Shown here: one piece after another, positions 1 through 11,658 of the stretch
Position numbering within the stretch: position 1 is the first letter of the stretch
Layout of the letters: each line of letters starts with the position of its first letter
From: Meira nashicola
Lineage: Eukaryota; Basidiomycota; Exobasidiomycetes; Exobasidiales; Brachybasidiaceae
Assembly (NCBI GenBank): GCA_001600355.1
Contig: BCJU01000004.1
Location: forward strand, 1,054,001 to 1,118,000
Length of the DNA stretch: 64,000 bases
Direction of reading: 5' to 3'
Notes under the pieces: generated by a model
Databases searched by the model: none
What the model was told of the DNA's origin: nothing
What the model saw: only the letters and a program-made list of their open reading frames with translations
Made by a program: the position numbers and the translations under genes

Positions 1-158
1 ATATGTGGCTACATGAATTAAAGATGAGATGAGATCCAAAATGAGACTGTGATGATGTGTATTTAGAAGATGCGCTTGTGATTACGAAATGCAATATCCA
101 GCAAGCAAACGCAATTTATTGACTGGTCAAATCCTTAAAAACAACAATGATGATTCCC

Positions 159-1503
<1,345 letters not shown>

Positions 1504-2278
1504 TGTAGTATTTGTAGGAGAAAGGATTGGATGAGAGAAAGGGATCAAAAGTGATGTTGATGGCGATGGAGTACGAATGGGAAACTATAAAGAACCCCTT
1601 TGATGTGTTTCAGAAAAATCAATTTTATTACAACTGTGTACTTACCCAGTGTGTGCATACAAAACATCCGTTTTATTACGCAGCGCGTTCTAGATGAGCA
1701 AATGCTCAGCCGCGCACGAGCCCAGAAAGTGGAGATACAGGGGCACTCTGCCTTGTAGTGTTGAAGTGCAATATTGCATGCATGCATGCATGCGTTAAGG
1801 CAAAAAGGGTATCGACGCATAAGGATACGCCTTCTACGTAGATGTGCGTTTTGGGGAAAAGCATAAACGTACTTACACAATTTCAAGGTTAGGGGAATCG
1901 AGAGGTCAATAAGAATACGTATCTTTCCGATCACGATGGCCATCATTTTAAACCATCTGATAGCGAGAAAGTATATTTAGAAAGACTTAAATAGGTCTTT
2001 TCACCATAGTATCCTATCGAAGCGGCGCGTTTAATAATAGGTTCATTTCCGATCGCCAAAGGATTTCACTACACATAGCTTCACAGCCTTAAAGCAGCCG
2101 CGGGATAAATGCGTGCGCCGGATTGAATGAGGGCGGTGTTGAATAAATTAAACCCTATTTTAGATTTTTGACAAGTTGCCAAGATCGTTTCCTTCTTCAT
2201 CACCATATTCGAATTATAGCAACCTGATCTCGTGGTTGTCACCGTCAATCCCGTTTGAGCGTATCGCTATAATCGTAA
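1504..2278. other. Divergent intergenic region with (GCAT)n run
   Basis: 775 bases between the outward-reading protease and exchanger genes, so it should hold both promoters. A short alternating GCAT run lies near 1777-1793 (gcatgcatgcatgcatgcg). No convincing coding sequence or RNA gene was seen. Confidence 0.6.
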
Positions 2279-5200
2279 ATGCCAACAAGTAGTGGCGGGA
2301 CAACGGGAAGAGGTGGGAGACGTGGAACATTATTTTTAGTCACCGTTCTTTTGGTTGTTCAATTCGTATCATGGCGTGGCACATACAAGTTGAAAGCAAA
2401 TTCTTTGTCAACAGAATGGTTAAATCGCAATATCTTGATCAAAAGGCAAATCTTGGAAGATCCAGTAAACAATGTGATAGCAAACAACAATCTTTCATTT
2501 TTGGGTGATAATGACATTCAACTGACGAACAAGAAAGAAGACAAAAAAGAGAAGAAAAAAGAGAAGGAAGATAAAAAGCACAACAAGAAGGAAAAGAAGC
2601 GAAAAGATAAAGATAAGAAAAAGCAACATTCTTCTTCTAGCTCAACTCTTTCTTCATCTTCTACAAAATCAAAAGAAATCACAACATCATCAACAAAATC
2701 AGGATCGACTACTGCAACACCACATTGTTCGCCATTGCCTACTGAATCATCACCTCAAAATGTTTGCGAGCATGTCAGACAATACTGTCCGCCAACTGGT
2801 CATCTGAATTATTTGGAATTCTTCTATTGCATCGGCGTAGAAGAAGGAAGGAATACGGAAACTGTCAATGCACAAGCAACGCCTACGCCAAGCCCTTACA
2901 GCGAAAGTAAACATGTGGAAAGCAAAGATGTCAAAATTACCAAAAGCAAAAAGCATATCGAATTGACTTATGGGCAGAAATGGCTAAGGGCAATCGCTCT
3001 AGCCTTGATCGTAGGATGGATGTTATTCCTCTTTTCTTGGGTCGGAATTGTTGCTAGCGATTTCTTTTGTCCTAATTTGAGCACATTGGCAGCTCGTTTG
3101 GGCTTGAGTGAAAGTACGGCTGGTGTTACATTTTTGGCTTTCGGTAACGGTAGTCCAGATGTGTTTTCAACCTTTGGTGCAATGCGAACAGGATCAGGCT
3201 CATTGGCAATAGGAGAATTAATAGGAGCGGCATCTTTCATCGTTAGTGTAATCTCCGGCTCAATGATGCTCATTGCACCATTCCGAGTAAAACCATATCC
3301 TTTTACGCGAGATGTTGGATTCTTTACTGTGGCCGTTTCTATGACTATGACATATCTGATGGACGGCAAACTTTTGTTCAGTGAATGCTTAAGCATGATT
3401 GCGCTCTACGTTTTGTATGCGGCAACAATTATCATCGGATCATGGTGGCAAGAAAGAAGAAGGCAAAAGAGGGTGAGAATGGCCAACATTCGAAGCGAAC
3501 ATAGTACAGGCGAACAAACATACGAATCTTTAAGCGAAACAGAAGGCCAGACGTACTCCGTTCAAGCTGAACGCTCTCCCAGGCTAGGACCTTTCAGTGC
3601 TGTAGAATACGAGCCTGACGTAGATCCTTTCACTCAGTGGGCAAATCAACAGGATGCAATTAGTAACGGGCACCCTAGCAATGGTTACTTAACTCCACTT
3701 TCTGGTATGTCTGCCAGTCATTCGCCTTTACTGCATCCCATCGATTTACCGACAGCTTCGAGCGGCGGTGGCGGAGGAAGCAATACAAATACGAGACTCT
3801 TGCGATTCAGAGCAGGTGTACTCGCCCGTCATTCTTTGTTAGGAGCGGTTGAATTTCGTGATGTAGTACGCACGTTGCAACAAGAATCTTCGACTGATCG
3901 AAGTATGGAGATCTTCCAAAGTCGAGATCCAGAAAGATATTTGCCTCATCCACAACACTCACATCTTCATCATCTATCCCAAGATGAAGCTATTGATCGC
4001 AGACATATGCGTACGAAAAGTCTCACTAGACCATATACTGCACGAGCATCAATGTCTCCCAGTGGTGGATTCCGCGCTTCATTAGTTCGAAGTCGATCTA
4101 CCGTTGGATCATCAGCAGATGCAGGTGCAATGACTGATGTTGTCCGTCCAACGTTAGAGCAAATCGGCCAACGATCTGGTTTACCTACGACTGCTGTTGC
4201 TGTTGATGATCCTTGGAAAGAACATGATCCCTTGGATGGATGTGAAACACAATCAATGCTTCCGCCATCTGCTTTGCCTCTGCTTAAAGCTAACGAAGGT
4301 GATGACGATGATCAAGCCGCGATACCCAATACTGCTCAAGTTAAACCTGTTTTGCCTAGACTCGCTATTCGACAAGCAACAATGACATCCAATCATGACA
4401 GGATGAAAAGACAAGATAGTAAGAAATCCTTGAATTCGTCAGATGTACATGAAAGTCAACCATTTGAGTCACCTTTCGCTAGCAAGGAGGCATTTGTTCG
4501 TGCTGTTCAACGTACAAGAAGAGCTCTTTTTCCATCTTTGCGACACTTTCGTGAAAAGTCATGGCTTGGTATATTTGTGGGAATTGTTACTGCCCCTGCC
4601 ATCTTGCTCTTACGATTGACGTTACCTGTTGTCGATGATTCGGAAGAAGAAAATCTCGTCAGAGAAGAAAAGAAATCACATGGTGGAAGTCAATCTGGTC
4701 AAATCCGTCTCGCGGGTGAGGAATCGCCATTACTTGTTCATCAACGCTCGTATTTAAGAGCGAATGAAAATGATGAAGAAGATGACGAAAATGAGGAAAA
4801 TACCGGAGGCCGCGGCGTGATCGATCTTACATCCACACACGTAGATGATCCGTGGAATAGCTCTATCGAACAGCGGGAGGGCGCAGATGATGAAGGAGAA
4901 GAGAGCAACCGTCAGCGTCAATTACACGTTGCTTCTGCTCTTCGAAACTTACCAGAAGAAGGATCACCGTTATTGAATGATTATAATCGACACTCTCATA
5001 CCTTATCGCCTAATAGCAACTTCAGCCGAAATGCTAGTCACCAAAAAGCGAAACGAACTCCTTCAATAACCGAAAGTATCGATTCATGTCATAGCGAAGA
5101 TTCTCACATTTCTTCCCCGACACAAAATCTATTTTTGATCGTTGCACAATGCGCTTTTGCACCTCCGTTTTGCGTTTGGGCAATTACTTCCTCTGCTCAT

Positions 5201-5905
5201 TCTTCGCACGTAATGGCTAAAACAATCTTTACCTTATTTTGCGGATTAGGACTGGCAACTGTGGTTTTATTTGCAGTTATGCATAGAAGACATAGTGGAA
5301 GTCAAAGTCAAACTGTGCATCCTGCCCTGATTTCAGCTTCAGGTTGGGCGCGTGTTGCTGCAGGATTCTTTGTTAGTATCTTGTACATCATGACGATCGT
5401 TGATGAAGTTGTTAGCATTCTTCAAACATTAGGATTGGTATTAGGATTAAGTGATGCAATTTTGGGATTAACAGTTTTCGCAATGGGCAATAGTTTAGGA
5501 GACCTTGTAGCAAATATTACGATTGCAAAGATGGGTCATCCTGTCATGGCAATTTCCGCTTGTTTTGCCGGTCCATTACTCAATCTTCTTTTGGGTATCG
5601 GTATATCAGGTTCTTGGTTATTGTCAAGAACAGATAATGTTCCCAGTCATACCAATCAATTCTCTCTTATGCGACATGAAAAACAAGAGCAGGGAATTTA
5701 TCATATCGATTTTTCGCCTACTTTGACGGTCAGTGGATTTGGATTATTATTGATCTTAGTGGGAACATTGATCATGGTACCTTTGAACGGATTTTATTTA
5801 AGCCGAAAGATTGGATCAACGTTGATTATCACATATATCATCATCATGTGCGTCAATATTGGTGTAGAAGTGTATAGTCTTCATAATACACTTTATGCCA
5901 TTTAA
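2279..5905 (+). CDS. NCLX-type sodium(cation)/calcium exchanger, CaCA superfamily
   Basis: Antiporter exchanging Ca2+ for Na+ or another cation across an internal membrane; relatives are animal NCLX (SLC8B1) and yeast YDL206W. The 1208-residue protein starts with a hydrophobic leader (about 17-35), then a Lys-rich stretch (about 85-125). A Cys segment (about 150-184) contains CEHVRQYCPPTGHLNYLEFF, which resembles the conserved NCLX N-terminal Cys region. A first membrane bundle (about 235-390) carries alpha-1 repeat FLAFGNGSPDVFSTF. A very long hydrophilic loop (about 390-960), rich in Ser, His and acidic residues, follows. A second bundle (about 970-1208) carries alpha-2 repeat FAMGNSLGDLVANITIA. 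Both alpha repeats keep the ion-binding acidic and Asn residues. No intron. The loop is far longer than in animal NCLX and may be regulatory. Family is sure; membrane and counter-ion are inferred. Confidence 0.9.
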   Translation: MPTSSGGTTGRGGRRGTLFLVTVLLVVQFVSWRGTYKLKANSLSTEWLNRNILIKRQILEDPVNNVIANNNLSFLGDNDIQLTNKKEDKKEKKKEKEDKKHNKKEKKRKDKDKKKQHSSSSSTLSSSSTKSKEITTSSTKSGSTTATPHCSPLPTESSPQNVCEHVRQYCPPTGHLNYLEFFYCIGVEEGRNTETVNAQATPTPSPYSESKHVESKDVKITKSKKHIELTYGQKWLRAIALALIVGWMLFLFSWVGIVASDFFCPNLSTLAARLGLSESTAGVTFLAFGNGSPDVFSTFGAMRTGSGSLAIGELIGAASFIVSVISGSMMLIAPFRVKPYPFTRDVGFFTVAVSMTMTYLMDGKLLFSECLSMIALYVLYAATIIIGSWWQERRRQKRVRMANIRSEHSTGEQTYESLSETEGQTYSVQAERSPRLGPFSAVEYEPDVDPFTQWANQQDAISNGHPSNGYLTPLSGMSASHSPLLHPIDLPTASSGGGGGSNTNTRLLRFRAGVLARHSLLGAVEFRDVVRTLQQESSTDRSMEIFQSRDPERYLPHPQHSHLHHLSQDEAIDRRHMRTKSLTRPYTARASMSPSGGFRASLVRSRSTVGSSADAGAMTDVVRPTLEQIGQRSGLPTTAVAVDDPWKEHDPLDGCETQSMLPPSALPLLKANEGDDDDQAAIPNTAQVKPVLPRLAIRQATMTSNHDRMKRQDSKKSLNSSDVHESQPFESPFASKEAFVRAVQRTRRALFPSLRHFREKSWLGIFVGIVTAPAILLLRLTLPVVDDSEEENLVREEKKSHGGSQSGQIRLAGEESPLLVHQRSYLRANENDEEDDENEENTGGRGVIDLTSTHVDDPWNSSIEQREGADDEGEESNRQRQLHVASALRNLPEEGSPLLNDYNRHSHTLSPNSNFSRNASHQKAKRTPSITESIDSCHSEDSHISSPTQNLFLIVAQCAFAPPFCVWAITSSAHSSHVMAKTIFTLFCGLGLATVVLFAVMHRRHSGSQSQTVHPALISASGWARVAAGFFVSILYIMTIVDEVVSILQTLGLVLGLSDAILGLTVFAMGNSLGDLVANITIAKMGHPVMAISACFAGPLLNLLLGIGISGSWLLSRTDNVPSHTNQFSLMRHEKQEQGIYHIDFSPTLTVSGFGLLLILVGTLIMVPLNGFYLSRKIGSTLIITYIIIMCVNIGVEVYSLHNTLYAI

Positions 5906-6248
5906 CGGTTTTCGTTTTACTGTCTTCTCTCTCTCATCAATTTATGTAAAGTATCGCTTTGACTTTGTACAATGTATATCATCTTAACGCTTTTTTGAGA
6001 ATCAGAAAGATATCGGAGTTTTTGCCGCGGCTACTAACCGCGTAAATTATTATTAGTCTACATTTGGGCATTTCCCCACAGAATCGCTTATCAATTCAAT
6101 GCACCACATTGGACGCGAACACAAAAAAAACAAACACGAAACCAACACATGTGCAGAATTGCAGGGCTAACTTTTTCAATTCGTATCTTTTGATGAATTA
6201 TTCTTTTTCCTATTATAACTACCAATCGATTGGTTATGATATATTGAG
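5906..6248. other. Intergenic region
   Basis: 343 bases between co-oriented genes: the 3' end of the exchanger gene and the promoter of the serine dehydratase gene. A/T-rich; nothing else recognised. Confidence 0.5.
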
Positions 6249-8536
6249 ATGAACAGAAAGGCGATAATAGGTTCTGCTTTGCGTCATGTTCGCTCTCAAG
6301 GTCGATTACATGCTACCACAAATAGAATTATAGGAATACGGCAGAGTTATCAGACCCAGGCTTCTTTTAGCACAACAGCATGGCGAGGATCAAATGAAGG
6401 TCCGGTATCTTTCTCTGATGCTCATTTCGGACAAGAAAGAGATCGAGAAGAAAAAAGAAGAAAGCAAAGGAATGCTAAAAGTGAAAATACAATAGAAGGT
6501 GAAAGTAAAAGTAGTGCGGAAGTCAAAAAAGAAGAACAAGGACCTGGAACATATAGTGAAGCAGATCATGAACATGCAGTCATTTCAACTTTTGATTTAT
6601 TTTCAATAGGAATTGGACCTTCATCTTCACATACAGTAGGACCAATGAGAGCAGGAAATATATTTATAAATGATCTTTATGATGCAGGGTTATTGCAAGA
6701 TGTTGAAAAGATTCGAATCTCTCTTTATGGTAGTTTGGCAGCAACAGGTGAAGGACATATGACACCTTCTGCTCTACTGCTTGGATTGGAAAGTGAAGAT
6801 GTTGAAACTGTAGATACAGGTTACGTGCCGATCAGATTCGACGAGATCAGAGACACAAAGAAATTATTCCTCGGTAAATCTCTTTCAAGTCAAGGCGGTA
6901 AAGAGGTCGATTTCGATTATGAAAAAGATCTAATATGGGAATGGGGAAAAAGTTTACCTATGCATAGTAATGGAATGCGACTAACAGTTTTCGATAAGGA
7001 TGGAACAATGCTTGCTACAAATGACCTTTTCAGTGTAGGTGGAGGTTTTGTCGTGAATGGTGCTCTATCCACTGCTGCCTCTTCAAAGAGTGTAACAGCG
7101 TCTGCAACATCGCAATCTGATACATCACTTCCTCTAGTTGATTCACCTTCATCGGAATTATCTGGTCATCCTGCAGATTTAGCAGAGAATATGTACTATA
7201 AGGAAATTCGAAGAGCAGATGCAGCGATTGATCGTAGAAGTGGTGCAGAGATCAAGTCAGAAGATAATGATTCGAATGCTCTACCACCACCATCAACAGG
7301 TTTAACAAGCACAAAAGAATCTGATCCGGACTTCGTACAAGAGAGCGAAACAAACGAGAATGGTACATCACCTCGATATCCATTCAGAGATGCGAAAAGT
7401 TTGCTGGGATTGTGTAAGAAACATAATTTAACAATCGCACAAATCGTATACGAAAACGAAAAGAGTCAAGGTTATACGGACGAGGAGATTCGAGAAAAAG
7501 TATGGGCAATTTGGACAGTGATGGATAATAGCATAAAAGAAGGTGTTCGATCTAATGATGAAGTTTTACCAGGCAGCTTGAAACTTAATCGAAGAGCACC
7601 TGCTCTCTATCGCCGATTAACACGTGGCTTATATCCTTCACATGCTTTAGAAGGTCCATCGATGCAAGAAAGAGCAAAAAAACAAATAAACGAAGAAGAA
7701 TCTCATAAATTCGGTAAACAAATCACCGAAGGATCACATTCTAAAGCTATGACGCCGCAAAGCTCTAATGAAAAGAGTTTGACTTCTATGCGAAAACGTG
7801 GCCCACCTCGCGTTCATGGTTCTTTTCAACATCCTATTCTTCCTTCGCCTCCTCGTAGGACAAGTTTTCCAGCTATTGATTATTTAACTGTTTATGCAAT
7901 GGCTGTAAATGAAGTGAATGCTGCCGGTGGAAGAATCGTAACCGCTCCAACAAATGGAGCAGCAGGAATTATTCCAGCTGTATTAAAGTATCATCTAGAA
8001 TTTCAATCTGAAGACGTTGAACAAGATGTTTTTACTTTTCTATTAACGGCTGCAGCTATAGGAATGTTGTATAAACGAGGAGCAACAATCTCTGCCGCTG
8101 AAGGTGGTTGTATGGCTGGTGAGTATGAAATTATATACTTTTATGAACGATTGCTAACTACTTTGACTTTTATTTAGAGGTTGGAGTTGCATGTTCTATG
8201 GCTAGTGGAGCATTTGCTGCTTGTATGGGAGCATCTCCTGAAACGATTGAACAAGCGGCAGAAATTGGAATTGAACATAATCTTGGATTGACTTGTGATC
8301 CTATTGGTGGTTTAGTTCAAGCTCCATGTATCGAAAGAAATGCTCTTGGTGCAATAAAGAGTATTTCAAGCGCAAATTTAGCTTTATCAAGTTCAGGAAC
8401 GCAAAAAATTTCACTAGATGATGCTATTCGTGCTATGCGTTTAACGGCTCAAGGTATGCGTAATGAATTCAAAGAAACATCTTTGAGTGGATTAGCAACA
8501 AGTTATAGTATCTCAGTCAGTGTTCCAGATTGTTAA
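6249..8536 (+). CDS. Iron-sulfur L-serine dehydratase (bacterial SdaA type), probably mitochondrial
   Basis: Deaminates L-serine to pyruvate and ammonia with a [4Fe-4S] cluster instead of PLP. Exons 6249..8118 and 8178..8536 with a 59-nt intron (8119..8177); splicing restores [15 protein letters not shown] and gives 742 residues. Residues 1-50 are Arg/Ser-rich with a [12 protein letters not shown] cleavage region, a mitochondrial leader. The beta domain (about 109-271) has [18 protein letters not shown]. The alpha domain follows with [16 protein letters not shown]. The cluster cysteines are Cys621, Cys663 and Cys674, and the last residue, Cys742, matches the C-terminal Cys tail of bacterial type 2 enzymes. 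Two low-complexity insertions (about 272-376 and 468-535) are absent from bacterial enzymes. The usual yeast serine/threonine dehydratases are PLP enzymes, so this is a different lineage. Confidence 0.92.
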
Positions 8537-8720
8537 GCTTTTCCAAAATGAATAGATTTCTGGAATGAATGAAAAGCTTGTAATATATTTGCGAACTGCG
8601 AAAAATAAGATAGAGTGTGTATAAAAGAAGAAATTGAAATCAGAAGGAATCGTCTATCAACAAACTATCTATCTACTGGTCCGTTTCATGAAGAGGTTTA
8701 CATCGTATTTACATGCAATT

Positions 8721-10490
8721 CTACGTTTTAGATGAGCTACTTCGATTATGCCAAGTACTATACGGTGGCGGTGAATCTTCTGTCACTGGTCCTGCGTCAA
8801 CATGTTGTGTACTGCGGGACTCTGGTGTTTGAACTGTTTCATTGCTTGTTTGTGCAAATGAAGTAGATTGCCTTGATCTTGTATCGCAGTGATCATGGAT
8901 TACCTCAAACGAGGAGTGGCTTGGATCCGCCGACATGCGCGGAAAGGTTTGCATCATGTTTGTATTTGTTTCGTTGGTAGAGTGGACGCTTTCAGGTAAT
9001 ACACCATTCGTGCTAAACGGATTACTCGTAGAAGAATACATACTTCCCGAACGTAATTGCAAAGATTCATTCGCAACAGAACTACCTCGTGATTGTTGCC
9101 TTTCATGATGTAAGGATCCAGATTGATTTCCTGAATCATGACCAGTGTCTAAAAGTGCTTCAGAAGCATCACTTGGAACATTGACTAAAGATAATCCATA
9201 ATCCGATCCAGATCTTGGAATCTCTGACCTTGGAAAGCGTCGTAAACCCGTGCTACTTCTATCACCAAAAGATGTACTCAATGCGGTTGTATTTTCATTT
9301 TGAGCGATTGTTCTCAGTCCAATCGTATTATGACCGGCATCATTCAATGGCTCATCATGGATAGCTCCATTCTGATCATGAAAAAAAGGAGAAATTAATG
9401 TAGATTGTCGAATGCTTGCTGGACCTTGCTCAAGAATGCTTTCACCTAAATCAACAAATTGTGCATTTTCCATCCTGTCCGATTGTTGCTTCTTCTTCTG
9501 AATGATACGGTGCACTTTATACATGATCAATGCAAGTAACAATAAGCCAAACAAAGCGCCAATAATACCACCCAGTAAACTTCCAAGATGTTTTGCATTA
9601 TAATCTCCTTGCGTATTTTGCCCGTTGACGAAATTGTTAACAATATCTGGTTTTGAGTCATCCGATGGAGAAACGATTGCACCTGGAAGATTTTGAAAAG
9701 ATGCTAAAAGTGAACCGACAGGCAAAGCATGATTAGTATCCAAATCTTGTAATTTAAATCCGCTTTGCAAACATGAATCATTTTGACTGGGTCCAACAGT
9801 GTACAAAGGACTACCTCCTCCATCTGCGCTTCGCAAAGAGTCAGACATGAACTGATAGAATCTTGTGCCTTGCTTGTAAGGTAAAATACTCTCATAATGA
9901 AAGTAAGTTTCATTCTTTTGTGCTGATTTGGGAATATTTACTGTGATTGGTGTATCTAACTCTGGCACCAAGGAAAACGAAAACGGTCCACTTCCTGTTA
10001 ACTTTTCCACAGGATAATAGTTCAAGACTGAGCATTGCAATCTGTCTTGTTCGGTTGCTCCTTTTGGATGTACCAAATCAGAGGCGTACGTCCATTGATT
10101 GCTTTCAGAAAATTCAGTACAATTCGAAGGATGCTTCTTTAGACTGTTTGGTACAAGTACGGTAGAACTATTCCCATTTCCTTTACTATCCACTACTGAA
10201 ACCATAAAATTTTGAAATATTGTTCCAATCTTTGGGAGGGTATATTGAAAAGTAATTTCTGAAGCATTTGGCTGATAATTTGAATCGATTCGCCAACTTT
10301 GAACTTGTGCTGACATGACCATGAAATATACGCTGTAAGGGAAAGCGCTCAAATCAGGTTTCCATGTTACATTGAAAGTCGTACATTCTTGCGGAAATGA
10401 AGTCGTAAATTCAAAATCAGCATATACAGATTGAACCAATCCGCCTGCCAATACAAGCCAGAATAAAGTTAAGTGCAGCATATCGATCAT
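8721..10490 (-). CDS. Secretory-pathway single-pass membrane protein with PY motif, paralog A
   Basis: 589 residues, function unknown. Signal peptide (about 1-24), N-glycosylation-rich extracellular domain (about 25-295), one membrane span at about 300-325 (starting GSLLGGIIGALFGLLLLAL) and a basic stop-transfer. The long Ser-rich cytosolic tail begins with QFVDLGESI and ends in a PPPY motif followed by STW. It is a clear paralog of the gene at 11659-13434: shared motifs include PYSVYFMVMSAQVQSWRI and VDSKGNGNSS, the SxGGGSP segment, DTxHALPVG and the C-terminal PY box. The PY motif suggests binding to the WW domains of a Rsp5/NEDD4 ubiquitin ligase. An internal start at codon 4 would also keep the signal peptide. 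Confidence 0.85.
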   Translation of the reverse strand: MIDMLHLTLFWLVLAGGLVQSVYADFEFTTSFPQECTTFNVTWKPDLSAFPYSVYFMVMSAQVQSWRIDSNYQPNASEITFQYTLPKIGTIFQNFMVSVVDSKGNGNSSTVLVPNSLKKHPSNCTEFSESNQWTYASDLVHPKGATEQDRLQCSVLNYYPVEKLTGSGPFSFSLVPELDTPITVNIPKSAQKNETYFHYESILPYKQGTRFYQFMSDSLRSADGGGSPLYTVGPSQNDSCLQSGFKLQDLDTNHALPVGSLLASFQNLPGAIVSPSDDSKPDIVNNFVNGQNTQGDYNAKHLGSLLGGIIGALFGLLLLALIMYKVHRIIQKKKQQSDRMENAQFVDLGESILEQGPASIRQSTLISPFFHDQNGAIHDEPLNDAGHNTIGLRTIAQNENTTALSTSFGDRSSTGLRRFPRSEIPRSGSDYGLSLVNVPSDASEALLDTGHDSGNQSGSLHHERQQSRGSSVANESLQLRSGSMYSSTSNPFSTNGVLPESVHSTNETNTNMMQTFPRMSADPSHSSFEVIHDHCDTRSRQSTSFAQTSNETVQTPESRSTQHVDAGPVTEDSPPPYSTWHNRSSSSKT

Positions 10491-11003
10491 AGCTTAATTT
10501 TCAATTGCTATTCCAAGATGATGACGGTAAGATGTGTACGAGCAATCAAATGCATTTTTTTATGAATATTTTCTCTTGCTTAAGAACCAAGCGGAAGAAG
10601 CATTGACAGGAAAAAATTGCGAAGAATTACCGACCGAAAGCTAATCATCAAAAAAAAAGTAGCAACACGCGGACGTCAAATGAAATGCAAAACGTCATAA
10701 TATAACACGTCGGGAGGAATAGGGCACTTTAACTACCGAAAGCCGAATACTATTCGGACAGAATTCATGCCTTTGTTTCAATGCGAGGCGCCACAATTTG
10801 ATTCATATCAAGCCTATGTCAAACATAAACCTCTGTCGGTAATCAACAAAAGTACATTTTAGCCTTTCCTTCTGCTTTTTTCCCTCCGGCTACTTGTTAA
10901 TCATCTTTACCACATTTCTTGAAATCACAAATTCTCTGGATTTTTTTTTGTATTTGCCCGCATATATGCGTGATTCACTTCAAAGCCTTTGCATTTGTAG
11001 TGT
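10491..11003. other. Intergenic region
   Basis: 513 bases upstream of paralog A and downstream of the small membrane-protein gene, both on the minus strand. A/T-rich with short homopolymer runs. No gene recognised. Confidence 0.5.
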
Positions 11004-11426
11004 TTATTTAGTTTCCAATTCGTAAAGATATGGAACAGTAGGCATTTGTTGTATGGCGTAAGTTTCGGAATTATCATCATCTTCATCTTCCTCGCCATTT
11101 GAACGGTTAAAAAGAGAAGATCTATCTTGTGAACGATTCTCTCTCTCTTTCATACGCCAAAACCAGTAAAAAGCAAGTGCGAGAGACATAATTCCACAGA
11201 CACTTGCAATTATACCAACAATCAATTCACCGTTGCTGTTTTTTGAAGAGGTAGTTTGATTGGTTTCTTGGTCAATGTTCTTGGTAGAATTCAATCCGTA
11301 TCCGTCTGTCAATGGAAACATCATTGCGAAATTTAAAGCCATTTCAATAAATATTTTGAAGAATGAGACCTTACCGAACAGGCTCCCCAAAGAACTCGCT
11401 TTGGAGGTGTAAGAAGAAGGACACAC
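11004..11426 (-). CDS. Small single-pass membrane protein, 5' end unresolved
   Basis: Minus-strand gene whose last two exons can be read: 11375 up to at least 11426, and 11004..11305, joined by a probable 69-nt intron (11306..11374, GTAAGG...GACAG). The join keeps frame and reads ...SSLGSLFDGYGLNSTKN. The product has an Asn/Thr-rich short ectodomain, one membrane span starting LIVGIIASVCGIMSLALAFY, a basic border KERENRSQDR and an acidic cytosolic tail ending YLYELETK. No in-frame ATG precedes this; the frame runs back through a CGSFVC segment to a TGA near 11465. A CTGAC branch-like site followed by AAAG near 11450-11465 suggests one more intron and a first exon further upstream. No family recognised. 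It may also be a decayed gene. Confidence 0.55.
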   Translation of the reverse strand: MCPSSYTSKASSLGSLFGKVSFFKIFIEMALNFAMMFPLTDGYGLNSTKNIDQETNQTTSSKNSNGELIVGIIASVCGIMSLALAFYWFWRMKERENRSQDRSSLFNRSNGEEDEDDDNSETYAIQQMPTVPYLYELETK

Positions 11427-11658
11427 GAATGATCCACATTCTTCTTTCGATTGGCGTCAGCACAGCCTGCTGGACTATCTATCAAATAGCATCAAATCTT
11501 TCTTTCGCAAACTAATTACTTCCTTGATTGCGGTGCAATGAATAAAATTATCAAAAGCGTCTAAGTTACAGTAAGTAATGAAATTGGCAAGTAAAAGCTA
11601 TTCAATACTTTCGATTGTTTGGTTGAATTGGTGTATCATTATCCGTAGGTATATCTCC

